Below, piece by piece: positions 9,431 through 18,537 of a stretch of DNA of 62,219 bases. Within the stretch, counting starts at the first letter, position 1; each line of letters opens with the position of its first letter. The stretch is taken from positions 1 through 62,219 of the forward strand of contig JBJKXM010000072.1 of NCBI GenBank assembly GCA_045561575.1, in the 5' to 3' direction. The notes under the pieces were generated by a model. It saw only the letters and a list, made by a program, of their open reading frames with translations. It did not search any database and had not been told where the DNA came from. Both the position numbers and the translations under genes were made by a program. The DNA is from GCA-002715885 sp045561575. GTDB taxonomy: Bacteria; Bacteroidota; Bacteroidia; Flavobacteriales; BACL11.

Positions 9431-10150
9431 ATGACATTAGAAGAACAAGGAAACTTTTTATTTAAATATAGAGGACAGTTTCCTATCTTATTGTTTTTAT
9501 CTTCTATTCCTTTTATAATGCTTACTTCCTTCAATAATTATAATGAAATATTTATTTTTTCATCTATTTTTTTCTTTATTTCTGGATATTTAATTCGTTT
9601 TTATACAATAGCTACAACTCCTAAAAACACAAGTGGTAGAAATACGAACAAACAAATTGCTGAAACACTAAATACAAAAGGAATTTATTCATTAGTTCGC
9701 AATCCTTTATATCTAGGAAATTATTTTATATGGCTAGGTGTTTCTTTATATACTTTTAATATATATTTTTTAATTTATATGTCATTCATCTTTTATCTTT
9801 TCTATCGTAGAATAATATTTGCAGAAGAGTGCTTTTTAAGAAAAAAATTTGATAAACAATATAATAAATGGGCTAAACAAACTAATTCTTTTTTTCCTAA
9901 AAGTTTGAGTTTTACTAAATCTGATATTCCTTTTTCTTATATTTCAATATTAAGAAGAGAATATTCAAGTTTACTATCAGGAATAGTTGGATATTTATTT
10001 ATTGATTTTGTTAGAAATTATTTCTCATATAATTCATTTTTTATATCTTATAATTTATTAATAATATCTTCTATTGTTATCTTTTTTATTTTGATTCTAA
10101 GAACATTAAAACATCATACTGATTTATTATCTGAAAATGACCGTTCATAA
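9431..10150 (+). CDS. Membrane methyltransferase of the isoprenylcysteine/phospholipid methyltransferase type
   Basis: A 239-residue integral membrane protein with about five hydrophobic segments. The central part has the ICMT/PEMT signature: GIYSLVRNPLYLGN near residue 88, then EECFLRKKFDKQYNKW near 138, which form the SAM-binding site in this superfamily. The substrate is not evident. Bacterial members methylate lipids or remain uncharacterised. The C-terminal membrane segments (about 175-225) extend beyond the minimal domain. The gene is read rightward from its own promoter and is followed by tRNA-Met. Confidence 0.75.
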   Translation: MTLEEQGNFLFKYRGQFPILLFLSSIPFIMLTSFNNYNEIFIFSSIFFFISGYLIRFYTIATTPKNTSGRNTNKQIAETLNTKGIYSLVRNPLYLGNYFIWLGVSLYTFNIYFLIYMSFIFYLFYRRIIFAEECFLRKKFDKQYNKWAKQTNSFFPKSLSFTKSDIPFSYISILRREYSSLLSGIVGYLFIDFVRNYFSYNSFFISYNLLIISSIVIFFILILRTLKHHTDLLSENDRS

Positions 10151-10186
10151 TTTTCAAAATATATTCATTAAAATTATTGAAAATAG

Positions 10187-10194
10187 TATATTTG
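10187..10194 (+). promoter_or_regulatory. Promoter -7 box (TATATTTG) for tRNA-Met
   Basis: TATATTTG ends 11 nt before the first base of the tRNA at 10206, as expected for a short 5' leader removed by RNase P. Confidence 0.5.
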
Positions 10195-10205
10195 CCTCCT
10201 TATTT

Positions 10206-10279
10206 GGCGTGGTAGCTCAGTTGGTCAGAGCGCAGGATTCATAACCCTGAGGTCGGGAGTTCAAGTCTCCCTCACGCTA
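10206..10279 (+). tRNA. tRNA-Met (CAT)
   Basis: A 74-nt cloverleaf. The acceptor stem GGCGTGG pairs with TCACGCT, with G-U at both ends. The D arm is GCTC/GAGC, the anticodon loop is TTCATAA (CAT), and the T arm is GGGAG-TTCAAGT-CTCCC. The discriminator is A and no CCA is encoded. The G1-U72 pair and the lack of a triple G-C anticodon stem argue for the elongator rather than the initiator. A tRNA-Ile with lysidine-modified CAT is the alternative. Confidence 0.9.
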
Positions 10280-10281
10280 CA

Positions 10282-10312
10282 AAAAAAACAGAATTTTATA
10301 TTCTGTTTTTTT
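10282..10312 (+). terminator. Terminator after tRNA-Met
   Basis: A 13-bp perfect hairpin with a 5-nt loop, an A-run on the 5' arm and a T-run on the 3' arm, sits directly behind the tRNA. It closes the single-gene unit before gcvT. Confidence 0.75.
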
Positions 10313-10347
10313 ATTTATAAATAATACAAATAAGTATAATGATTTTA

Positions 10348-10355
10348 TAAATTTG
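10348..10355 (+). promoter_or_regulatory. Promoter -7 box (TAAATTTG) for gcvT-comB
   Basis: TAAATTTG lies 16 nt before the gcvT start and just after the tRNA terminator, so gcvT-comB should form their own transcript. Confidence 0.5.
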
Positions 10356-10371
10356 TTTTAATTATTGATAA

Positions 10372-11442
10372 ATGATAAATTTAGAATTATCTTCTTTACA
10401 TAAATCCATTGGCGGTAAAATGGTTGATTATGCTGGCTTTAATATGGCTGTTCAATATGAAGGTGTTATTTCAGAACATTTAGCGGTTAGAAATCATGTT
10501 GGTGTTTTTGATGTTTCTCATATGGGTGAAATTTTTATAAGTGGAAATGAAGCCGCATTATTTTTACAATTTATTACCTCTAACGATATAAATAAATTAT
10601 ACCCTGGAAAAGTTCAATATTCTTGTTTGCCAAATAAAAAGGGTGGGATAGTAGATGATATTTTAGTTTACATGTTTGAAGAAAATTCATTTATGTTAGT
10701 TGTTAATGCATCTAATATTAAAAAGAATCTTGATTGGCTCAGCGATAATAATTCTTATGATTGTAAAATAGAAAATAAATCTAATGACTTTTCATTATTA
10801 GCTTTACAAGGACCTGAATCTTTAAATTTACTTCAGAAATTAACTAAGGTTAATTTATCTGATCTAGAATATTATACATTTACTCATGCAGAAGTTTCAG
10901 AAATAAATAATGTAATTATTTCAAGAACTGGATATACAGGTGAATTAGGATATGAATTATATGTGAAAAATAAATATGTTTTAAAATTATGGCAAGATTT
11001 ATTTCTAAATGATAAAAATTTAAAGCCAATTGGCCTTGCAGCTAGAAATACATTAAGACTTGAAAAAGGTTTCTGCTTGTATGGAAATGATATTAATGAT
11101 TTAACATCTCCTTTAGAAGCTGGACTTGGATGGATAACAAATCTTTCAAAAAATTTTATTAATTCTGATTATTTTGTGAAACAAAAAAATAATGGTTTAA
11201 AAAGAAAATTAGTTGGATTTGAAATTATTGGAAAAGGAATAGCAAGACAACATTACAAAGTATTTAATAATGATAATATAGATATTGGTACTGTTACCTC
11301 AGGATCTATGTCCCCAAGTCTTAATAAAGCAATAGGACTAGCTTATATAAACATAGATGAATCTAATATTGGAAATAATATTTTGATTCAAGTAAGGAAT
11401 AAGTTTCTTGATGCAAGAATTGTTAAATTTCCTTTTTTATAA
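10372..11442 (+). CDS. gcvT: Aminomethyltransferase, glycine cleavage T-protein
   Basis: GcvT releases ammonia from the aminomethyl-lipoyl H-protein and passes the one-carbon unit to tetrahydrofolate. The protein is full length (356 residues), with the folate-binding fold, FDVSHMGEIFISG near residue 45, SRTGYTGELGYELYV near 183 and the C-terminal GCV_T beta-barrel with GTVTSGSMSPSL. The P and H proteins are not in this window. Its stop overlaps the comB start by one base (TAATG), which suggests coupled translation. Confidence 0.94.
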   Translation: MINLELSSLHKSIGGKMVDYAGFNMAVQYEGVISEHLAVRNHVGVFDVSHMGEIFISGNEAALFLQFITSNDINKLYPGKVQYSCLPNKKGGIVDDILVYMFEENSFMLVVNASNIKKNLDWLSDNNSYDCKIENKSNDFSLLALQGPESLNLLQKLTKVNLSDLEYYTFTHAEVSEINNVIISRTGYTGELGYELYVKNKYVLKLWQDLFLNDKNLKPIGLAARNTLRLEKGFCLYGNDINDLTSPLEAGLGWITNLSKNFINSDYFVKQKNNGLKRKLVGFEIIGKGIARQHYKVFNNDNIDIGTVTSGSMSPSLNKAIGLAYINIDESNIGNNILIQVRNKFLDARIVKFPFL

Positions 11443-12173
11443 TGTTATCTAAACAAAGTATTAACGTTTGTTTAGTTTCTGATCTATTTAAAAATTATCA
11501 TTTAACTGATTCTACAATTGTAGTAGTAGTGGATTTATTAAGAGCAACATCAGTTATATCAACTGCATTTCATTATGGAATAAAAGATATTATTCCAGTA
11601 TCATCTGTTTCTGATGCCAAGAAATTTTTAAATACAAAAAATACTATTGTCGCAGCTGAGAGAAATGCTGAAGCTCTAGATGGATTTGATTATGGAAATT
11701 CTCCTTTTCAGTATATGAACTCTGAAATAAAGAACAAAACATTAGTTTTAACTACTACTAATGGAACTAAAGCTATAAATATGGCAAAGAAGTTTCAAGT
11801 TATTACTGCTTGTTTTATTAATGTGGATTCTATTTGTAATTATTTAATTAATTCCAAAAGAGATGTTTTAATACTTTGTTCTGGCTGGAAAGGTGTTTTT
11901 AATTTAGAAGACTCAATATTTTCTGGATATTTAATAGATAGATTAACCTCACATAAAGAGTATAATATAAACTGTGATTCAGCGCAAGCTTCTCTACATC
12001 TCAATAAATTAGCAGAAGCAGATTATTTTAAATTTTTATCAAACTCAGCACATAGAAAGAGATTAAAAAATTTAAACATAGAAAAAGATACTATCTTTTG
12101 TTTAAATCCAAATATAAGTTCAAATATTATTCCAACATTAGTTGATGGAAGGTTAATTCAGATGAGCCTCTAG
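11442..12173 (+). CDS. comB: 2-phosphosulfolactate phosphatase family protein (ComB-like)
   Basis: A 243-residue protein of the ComB family, named for the magnesium-dependent phosphatase that makes sulfolactate in coenzyme M synthesis. Visible family features are VVVVDLLRATSVISTA near the N-terminus, AAERNAEALDGFDYGNSP in the middle and TTTNGTKAI near residue 105. Coenzyme M is not expected in this phylum, so the true substrate may be a different sulfonate or phosphate ester. The start overlaps the gcvT stop, and the last 4 bp overlap converging dnaN. Confidence 0.8.
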   Translation: MLSKQSINVCLVSDLFKNYHLTDSTIVVVVDLLRATSVISTAFHYGIKDIIPVSSVSDAKKFLNTKNTIVAAERNAEALDGFDYGNSPFQYMNSEIKNKTLVLTTTNGTKAINMAKKFQVITACFINVDSICNYLINSKRDVLILCSGWKGVFNLEDSIFSGYLIDRLTSHKEYNINCDSAQASLHLNKLAEADYFKFLSNSAHRKRLKNLNIEKDTIFCLNPNISSNIIPTLVDGRLIQMSL

Positions 12174-13285
12174 TTTAACATTACTGGCATAACTAGCATA
12201 AGAGTATCTTCATTCTCTTCTTGACCATCAAGAGGTAAAATTATACCTGCTCTATTTGGTGCACTCATTTCTAGACATATTTGATCTGAACCAATATTAT
12301 TAAGCATATCAATAACAAATCTTGAATTAAAGCCTATTTCAATGTCTTCACCTTCATAGCTACATGTTAACCTCTCTTCAGCTTTATTAGCAAAGTCCAA
12401 GTCCTCAGATGTTATTTGTAATTGACTACCCGCTATTTTAAGACGAATCTGATGTGTAGTTTTACTAGCATAAATAGATACACGTTTTATTGAATTTAAC
12501 AATTCGTCTTTATTGATTACTAACTTATTTGGATTATCTTTTGGAATCACAGCATCATAGTTAGGATATTTTCCATCAATTAATCTGCATATTAAGGTTA
12601 TATTATCTAAAAGAAATCTAACATTAGTTTCATTAAATTCAACATTAATTTCTGAGTCATTATCAATATTGTTTTTTAGTAGAGATAATGGTTTCTTAGG
12701 TAAGATAAAAGATGAATTTGAGTTTGAAGATATTTTAGATCTTGTATGCTTAACTAGTTTATGAGCATCAGTTGCAACAAATGTTATAGATTCCTCTGAT
12801 AATTCACAAAAAACACCAGACATAACAGGACGAAGTTCATCATTGCCACTTGCAAATAAAGTTTTATTAATTGCATTAAAAAGAACTGTAGATGGAATTA
12901 AAAAAGATGAAGATGATGTTAATTCTGGAACCTTTGGAAATTCCTTTGCATCTTGACCAGCTAATTTATAATTTCCAGTTTCAGAACTAATTTCTATTCC
13001 TTTTGTATCTTCATCTACAAGAAATGTAAGTGGTTGATTAGAGAAGGTTTTTAATGTATCTATAAGAATTTTAGAAGGAATTGTAATCTGCCCATTAGAA
13101 GATGATTCAGTAGTTATTTCTGAAATCATAGTAGTTTCTAAATCAGAAGCTATAATCTTAATTTTACCATCTTCAATTTCAAACAAGAAATTATCAAGAA
13201 TAGGTAATGTGTTACTTGTACTAATTACTCCATTTAATTTTTGAAGTTCTTTTAAAAGAGTTGAGCTATTTACAATAAATTTCAT
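12170..13285 (-). CDS. dnaN: DNA polymerase III beta subunit (sliding clamp)
   Basis: The ring-shaped processivity clamp for DNA polymerase III. All three clamp domains are present in 371 residues: NGVISTSNTLPILDNFLFE at the start, a central domain with FATDAHKLVKHTR-type sequence, and the C-terminal VMPVMLN, typical of the family's VMPMR-like end. The gene is the last of the SAM hydrolase-gldF-gldG-DUF4340 run but has its own promoter box. It is not next to dnaA, in keeping with the dispersed replication genes of Flavobacteriia. Confidence 0.96.
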   Translation of the reverse strand: MKFIVNSSTLLKELQKLNGVISTSNTLPILDNFLFEIEDGKIKIIASDLETTMISEITTESSSNGQITIPSKILIDTLKTFSNQPLTFLVDEDTKGIEISSETGNYKLAGQDAKEFPKVPELTSSSSFLIPSTVLFNAINKTLFASGNDELRPVMSGVFCELSEESITFVATDAHKLVKHTRSKISSNSNSSFILPKKPLSLLKNNIDNDSEINVEFNETNVRFLLDNITLICRLIDGKYPNYDAVIPKDNPNKLVINKDELLNSIKRVSIYASKTTHQIRLKIAGSQLQITSEDLDFANKAEERLTCSYEGEDIEIGFNSRFVIDMLNNIGSDQICLEMSAPNRAGIILPLDGQEENEDTLMLVMPVMLN

Positions 13286-13313
13286 GAATACAAATATTAA
13301 ATTATTCTTTTTT

Positions 13314-13321
13314 CAAATATA
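13314..13321 (-). promoter_or_regulatory. Promoter -7 box (TATATTTG) for dnaN
   Basis: On the minus strand, TATATTTG ends 28 nt before the dnaN ATG within the 57-nt gap behind the DUF4340 gene. dnaN therefore need not depend on transcription of the damaged gldFG genes. Confidence 0.55.
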
Positions 13322-13342
13322 ATTTAATAAGTAAAATATATA

Positions 13343-14302
13343 CTATAATTTTTCTGTAAAATCATCAATAGATATAAACACTTTGTTAAAAACATACTTT
13401 TGAATTAACATGTACTCACCACCATTTAATCGTGCATACAATCTTTCAACATTTGGCTCAGATTGATTTTTATTATTATTTCTTTTTGAGAATGAATAAA
13501 CATCGAGAGTATCTGTTTTACCATTGTGTTTTATTGATAATTTATACAAATATTTTTCATCAGAGATATCAATATTAAATCCTTTATACTTTTCACATTC
13601 TAAATCTGAAAATAAATTGAAATATTCAACAATAAAATTTAAATTATATTTTATTTTATTGCCTTCATAATTCTCAAGAGTTAATGGTTTCTTTTTAATT
13701 TTAAATGATTTGTAAGAATCTTGAATATTAATTAAAGTAATTTCCTCAATATTTTCAGATTCAATATTAAATATTGAATTATTTCTCCATTTAGTAATAT
13801 CTAGCTCATAGCCCTGAATACCATATCTGGGGGATAAAAAACCATTAAAACCAGGGATATGCATAATATATGGGTTATCTGAGTTATCCATTAACATATA
13901 TGTTCCTAAATGATCACTTGTAGACCCACCAACAGTATATGTTTTAACTTTATTATTATAATAAATTTCAATTTTAACTCCAGTAGTAGCTAATTGTTTT
14001 ATCACATTATTAAATGAGCTGTTAGAAACAGGTCTTTGTACTTCTATTTCTTTTATTGTAGTTAACAATGTGGTAATAGCATCATTTCTAACAAGAAAAG
14101 TGTCATTAATTATCCAACTATCATTTTTTTTATTTAAAATCAAATTTGTTCCTTTTCTATCACTTAAAAATATTTTTTCTATTTCATCTATATTTTCAAT
14201 TGCAAATTTTTTCTCTAATTCCTTCTTATTTTCAGTGTAATTGTCATAAAAAAAATAACAAATTAACAAGGCTATACAAATAATTGAAATCTTCTTAATC
14301 AT
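13343..14302 (-). CDS. DUF4340-like membrane-anchored protein of the gldFG locus
   Basis: A 319-residue protein with one N-terminal membrane segment (about residues 4-20) and an otherwise extracytoplasmic body rich in beta strands. The arrangement (EKIFLSDRKGTNLILNKKNDSW, then repeated WRNNSIFNIESENIEEITL) resembles the DUF4340 family, often found beside GldG-type ABC transporter subunits. Its start overlaps the 3' end of gldG by 8 nt, so a shared role with the transporter is likely. No catalytic motif is seen. Confidence 0.65.
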   Translation of the reverse strand: MIKKISIICIALLICYFFYDNYTENKKELEKKFAIENIDEIEKIFLSDRKGTNLILNKKNDSWIINDTFLVRNDAITTLLTTIKEIEVQRPVSNSSFNNVIKQLATTGVKIEIYYNNKVKTYTVGGSTSDHLGTYMLMDNSDNPYIMHIPGFNGFLSPRYGIQGYELDITKWRNNSIFNIESENIEEITLINIQDSYKSFKIKKKPLTLENYEGNKIKYNLNFIVEYFNLFSDLECEKYKGFNIDISDEKYLYKLSIKHNGKTDTLDVYSFSKRNNNKNQSEPNVERLYARLNGGEYMLIQKYVFNKVFISIDDFTEKL

Positions 14303-16011
14303 ATTTTACACTGTAAAGCTTATTAATAAATAATATACTAATTATAAAAATTAATAAAGGGATGAAGATATTTAAAAAAACGATTAAACTTTTATTATCT
14401 GAAATAATTTCATTATTCAAAAGTCTAAGTTTTATATTTTTTGCTCTAAGATTTAGCAGACCATCATTATCAGTTAAATACTGAATAGCATTCATTATAA
14501 ATTCTTTATTTCCATTAAATGTATAGTTTATATATTTATCATAACCAAGAGGAAAAGCATTTTCATTTTTAGTAATTTCATTTGCAATTAAATCACCATC
14601 CGATACAACAATTATACTGGTACTGTCACTATAATTTTTAACTTTAATGTTATTATTTTTTGGTATGATTCTATCCTTAAAAACAGAAGTAAATTTACCT
14701 GATAATAAAACAGCTAAGGGTAAATTGCTTTTGTTATAACTTTCTATTGGTGGTGGGTTTTCTATGATGCCCAAACTAACCTTTGTAGGAGTTTGTATAA
14801 CTCTTGAATTAATTGAACTCTCCAATAAAATTGTTTTTTTAATATCATTTTTTAATGTATCAATAGAGCTAATAAAATCACACTTTATTCCATCTAAATT
14901 CTTTGAAATAGGATGATTTAAATTACTAGAAAGTAATGGGTAGTAAGGCCATTTAAATAATTCTTGTAAAGGACGGTTATTACTAAATCCAGTCACAATA
15001 GGGATTTCAGTAGATCTTAAATCTTGGACAAAATCAGAATTAACTCTTAAACCATATTTAAATAATTGATCATCAAGATTTAAATCATTTTTGGTAGAAA
15101 TAAAATAACCTTTTTCATTATTTAAACTATCAATAGATCCACTTGCCCCATCAATAAATAATAATAATTTTCCACCGTTCATAATGTATTGGTCAATTAA
15201 AAATTTATCAAGCTTATTGAAAGGAATCGTTGGTTTTGCAATAATGATAAGTTTATATCTATTTAATTTTTTAAGTTGTAGTTCAATATTTGGTTCATTA
15301 TTGATACTATCATATTCAAATTCTTTAATGTTAAACTCCTCTACGTTGTAGTAGTAATTTAGATTGTTATTATCATTATTAACTGAGTTTGTAATATCAA
15401 AAGTTTGATTGCTATTTAATTCACCATTTCCAGTTAAAAAAGCAATATTCTCGTTTTGATTATTTATCAACTTACTAATAGCCGAGATAATATGAAACTC
15501 AATATTTTCTATTGAATTATTGATATTATTTTGTGGTGATAAAGAAAAATTATTTTCTAATAGATTAATTGCTTCTCTTTTATCCTTATAATACATTATT
15601 GCACCTGGAAAAATGATTTTTCTAGATGTTTCATTACTTTTCTTTACAGTTAAATCAGTTGGGTACAGTCCTTGATTTTGTAATTGTTTATAAATTTCAT
15701 TTGTTTTAATTTCATCATTGTCATTTGGATTAATGAATTCAAATTCTAATAAGCTATTTTCTTTTTTACAATTAATTAAAAAATTATTTATTGAATTACT
15801 AAGTATTTCAAAGCCAGTAGGAAGATTACCTTCAAGATAAACTTTGACAGATAAAATATCATCAATATTAGAAAGTATTTTTTTTACTGTTATCTGATAA
15901 TGTATATTTTTTATCTTCAGTTAAATCAATATTAAAGGAAAAGTAATTACTTAAAACATTAAAAAATATTATTGCTATAATAATTGTAAATATTTTATTG
16001 AATTTTTTCAT
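14295..16011 (-). pseudogene. gldG: gldG, gliding-associated ABC transporter auxiliary subunit, disrupted by a +1 frameshift
   Basis: GldG works with GldF (permease) and GldA (ATPase) in the gliding-associated ABC transporter. Translation from ATG 16011 gives an N-terminal membrane anchor (KKFNKIFTIIIAIIFFNVLS) and then IDLTEDKKYTLSDNSKKN, the usual GldG start, but hits a stop about 45 codons in. The rest continues in another frame and is visible from the internal ATG at 15596 to 14295, ending in a second membrane segment. The junction is a run of eight A on the coding strand (T-run 15878-15885). With seven the frame is open for 571 residues. The restored length suits the family. It is either a consensus error or a fresh pseudogene. 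Confidence 0.8.
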
Positions 16012-16012
16012 A

Positions 16013-16739
16013 TTACTTTTTTTCAATATTTAATTTACAAAGCATGATAAAAAGTATTGATAAAGAAACAAAATAAACTATATCAGTAGTAGAAATTAAA
16101 CCTTTACTTAATAATTCATAGTGATTAATTATCCCCATTTTTTGAATAACTAAACTTGCACTACCATTATCTACAAGTTGACTTATAATATCAAAACCAT
16201 AATAAAAGAATATATTTAAGAAAACTCCAATAATAAAGGAGTTAAGCTGATTTCTAGAAAGTGATGATGCAAAAATTGATATGCAGGAAAATACAAGACA
16301 TAAAAATAATAATCCAATATAAGAACCCACAGTAGCTCCTATGTCAAGATTACCTATTTCCTCTCCAATAAAATATATTGTTATAGGATAAATAATAGTT
16401 GGAATTATCGACAGAAAAACAATAAAAAAAACCGAATAAAATTTAGCCAAAACAATATTAAGTTTACTGATTGGTTTTGAAAATAAAATATCGATAGTAT
16501 TATTCTTATATTCTTCAGAAAATGAACGCATTGCAATTGCAGGGATAAATATTAGGTATATGATAGGAGATAAACTGAAAAAAAGTACTAAAATCTGCAT
16601 ATCCATTTTCTAAAATATTTAAATTAAAAATATTAGTAAATAATATTAAACTGTAAACTAATAAAAGAATAGATACAGTAATTAAACCAATTTTATTTTT
16701 AGTAAATAGTAAAAGTTCTTTTTTAAATATGGCAATCAT
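16013..16739 (-). pseudogene. gldF: gldF, gliding-associated ABC transporter permease, disrupted by a +1 frameshift
   Basis: The ABC-2 type membrane permease of the gliding-associated transporter. The N-terminal piece (16515-16739) begins IAIFKKELLLFTKNKIGL and loses frame after NGYADFSTFF. The C-terminal piece (16013-16606) supplies SLSPIIYLIFIPAIAMRSF and five more membrane segments. The break is a run of seven A on the plus strand (16578-16584). With six, one 241-residue GldF of normal length results. The start overlaps the SAM hydrolase stop by 4 nt and gldG follows after 1 nt. The ATPase gldA is not in the window. Confidence 0.8.
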
Positions 16740-17521
16740 TTAAATTCTATTCTTATTGTATCAAAAAAATTTAAACCTAAAAGTGAATTTGCGTTACCTT
16801 GATTTATTGATATTTGAAGGTAATTATTACTGTTAAATATAGCTAATTTTTCAGCAATTTCAACTTCTTTATATTTAGTAGATAGTTTTTTAATTTCTTC
16901 ATCTTCTCTTCCAAAGAGTATTGAGAAATTTCTACTTCTTCTATTTTTTTCAAATGTTTTATAATCAATATTTGTTATTGCATTTCCATAGTTATCTATA
17001 TAAGTTACTACACCTTTTATTAAATTAGATTCAATTACAGGCATTAAAATGTTCTTCTTTATTTTAAAATCATCTATTTCCTTTCCAATTAACTCTAAGG
17101 TACCACCTCTTTTTAAATGACATGCAGCGATAACAAATACGTCTCTTGATGCAAATGTTAGATAATCTGTTTTTTGACTTATATTCAATGAAACAATTTT
17201 GTCAGGTTTAAAATCATCTAATAGTATTGAAAAAAAACCATTATCAGCACCAATAAAATAATGTCCATGAGCATATACAGCTACATGATCATTTTCAGCT
17301 GATAATTCATCATCAATTGCTATGATATGAACAGTGTCTCTAGGAAAATCTTTGTAACAATTTTTTAAGACCAAGGCACCTTGTAAAATATTAAAATGAT
17401 CTATCTCATGAGAAATATCAACAATATTTACATTATCAATCTGACTTAGGATATTTGCTTTTAAAGATGGTAAATAATAATCTTTATTTCCTAAGTCTGA
17501 AGTAAGTGTAATTATAGACAT
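16736..17521 (-). CDS. SAM hydrolase / SAM hydroxide adenosyltransferase (DUF62 family)
   Basis: This family hydrolyses S-adenosylmethionine to adenosine and methionine using an activated water. The 261 residues show the family start ITLTSDLGNKDYYLPSLK, then VDISHEIDHFNILQGA and the central GADNGFFSILLD. The C-terminal domain contains GNAITNIDYKTF. It is the first gene of the run leading into gldF, a neighbourhood recurrent in Flavobacteriia. Its physiological purpose there is unknown. Confidence 0.88.
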   Translation of the reverse strand: MSIITLTSDLGNKDYYLPSLKANILSQIDNVNIVDISHEIDHFNILQGALVLKNCYKDFPRDTVHIIAIDDELSAENDHVAVYAHGHYFIGADNGFFSILLDDFKPDKIVSLNISQKTDYLTFASRDVFVIAACHLKRGGTLELIGKEIDDFKIKKNILMPVIESNLIKGVVTYIDNYGNAITNIDYKTFEKNRRSRNFSILFGREDEEIKKLSTKYKEVEIAEKLAIFNSNNYLQISINQGNANSLLGLNFFDTIRIEFK

Positions 17522-17609
17522 TAATTAGTTAAAATGTGTTGTAGAAGTAGATTAAAAATTGTTATTTCGTATTTCAAAATTAAGAAGAAAATGATGAACG
17601 AAATAAGTA

Positions 17610-18533
17610 ATGAGTGAGAAATTAATAACAATAAAGGATAACGACTTAAATAAAATTTTAGGATCTAACAATTCAAAATTTAATAAGATTAAAAGGTTGT
17701 TTCCTCATATTAAACTTATTTCACGTGGTGATAAAATTAAAGTTGTAGGTTCTAAAGATGAAATAATTCATTTTGAATCTAAATTTAATCTATTTATCGA
17801 TCATCTAAATAAATACAATTCACTTACAATTAATCAAATTGAAAGGATAATTGAGGGCAAAGAGAATATATTAAATGGTGATGCTAAAATCATTGTTCAC
17901 GGAAAAAATGGAAACTTAATTAAAGCAAAAACATTAAACCAAAGAAAAATGGTTGACTCCATTGAAAAAAATGATATAGTTTTTGCAATTGGACCAGCTG
18001 GTACTGGTAAAACATATACTTCAGTTGCTTTAGCAGTTAAATATTTAAAAGAAAAAAAAGTTAAACGAATTATTCTAATTAGACCCGCAATTGAAGTTGG
18101 AGAAAATTTAGGATTTTTACCTGGTGATTTAAAAGAAAAATTAGATCCTTATATGCAGCCAATATATGATGCACTTTTTGATATGATTCCTTTTACAAAA
18201 TTAAATGATTATATAGAAGATGGAACTATACAAATATCTCCATTAGCTTTTATGAGGGGTAGAACATTAGATAATGCATTTGTAATTCTTGATGAAGGAC
18301 AAAATACAACACAACATCAAATGAAGATGTTCTTAACTCGTATGGGACAATCAGCCAAATTTATAATTACTGGAGATTTAACACAAGTTGATTTACCTAT
18401 CAACAAAAAATCAGGCCTTTTACATGCCAAAAAGATTTTAAAAGACATAAAAAATATTAGTTTTATAAATCTTGATGAGAAAGATATCATAAGACATAAA
18501 TTAGTTAAACAAATTATTAATGCTTACAAATAG
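17610..18533 (+). CDS. PhoH family ATPase
   Basis: A cytosolic PhoH-like P-loop NTPase of 307 residues. An N-terminal KH-like part (RLFPHIKLISRGDKIKVVG) precedes the NTPase domain, with Walker A GPAGTGKT at residues 128-135 and Walker B VILDEGQN near 225. The sensor ITGDLTQVDLP follows. Family members are linked to RNA metabolism and ribosome maturation, but the exact role is unsettled. It diverges from the SAM hydrolase gene and is followed after 4 nt by purC. Confidence 0.9.
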   Translation: MSEKLITIKDNDLNKILGSNNSKFNKIKRLFPHIKLISRGDKIKVVGSKDEIIHFESKFNLFIDHLNKYNSLTINQIERIIEGKENILNGDAKIIVHGKNGNLIKAKTLNQRKMVDSIEKNDIVFAIGPAGTGKTYTSVALAVKYLKEKKVKRIILIRPAIEVGENLGFLPGDLKEKLDPYMQPIYDALFDMIPFTKLNDYIEDGTIQISPLAFMRGRTLDNAFVILDEGQNTTQHQMKMFLTRMGQSAKFIITGDLTQVDLPINKKSGLLHAKKILKDIKNISFINLDEKDIIRHKLVKQIINAYK

Positions 18534-18537
18534 AAAA

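Noticed and set aside
15878..15885. Programmed -1 ribosomal frameshift at the A-run in gldG
   Set aside because: The downstream gldG frame requires skipping one base (+1), whereas slippage back on the A-run enters the third, closed frame. Transcript slippage remains possible.
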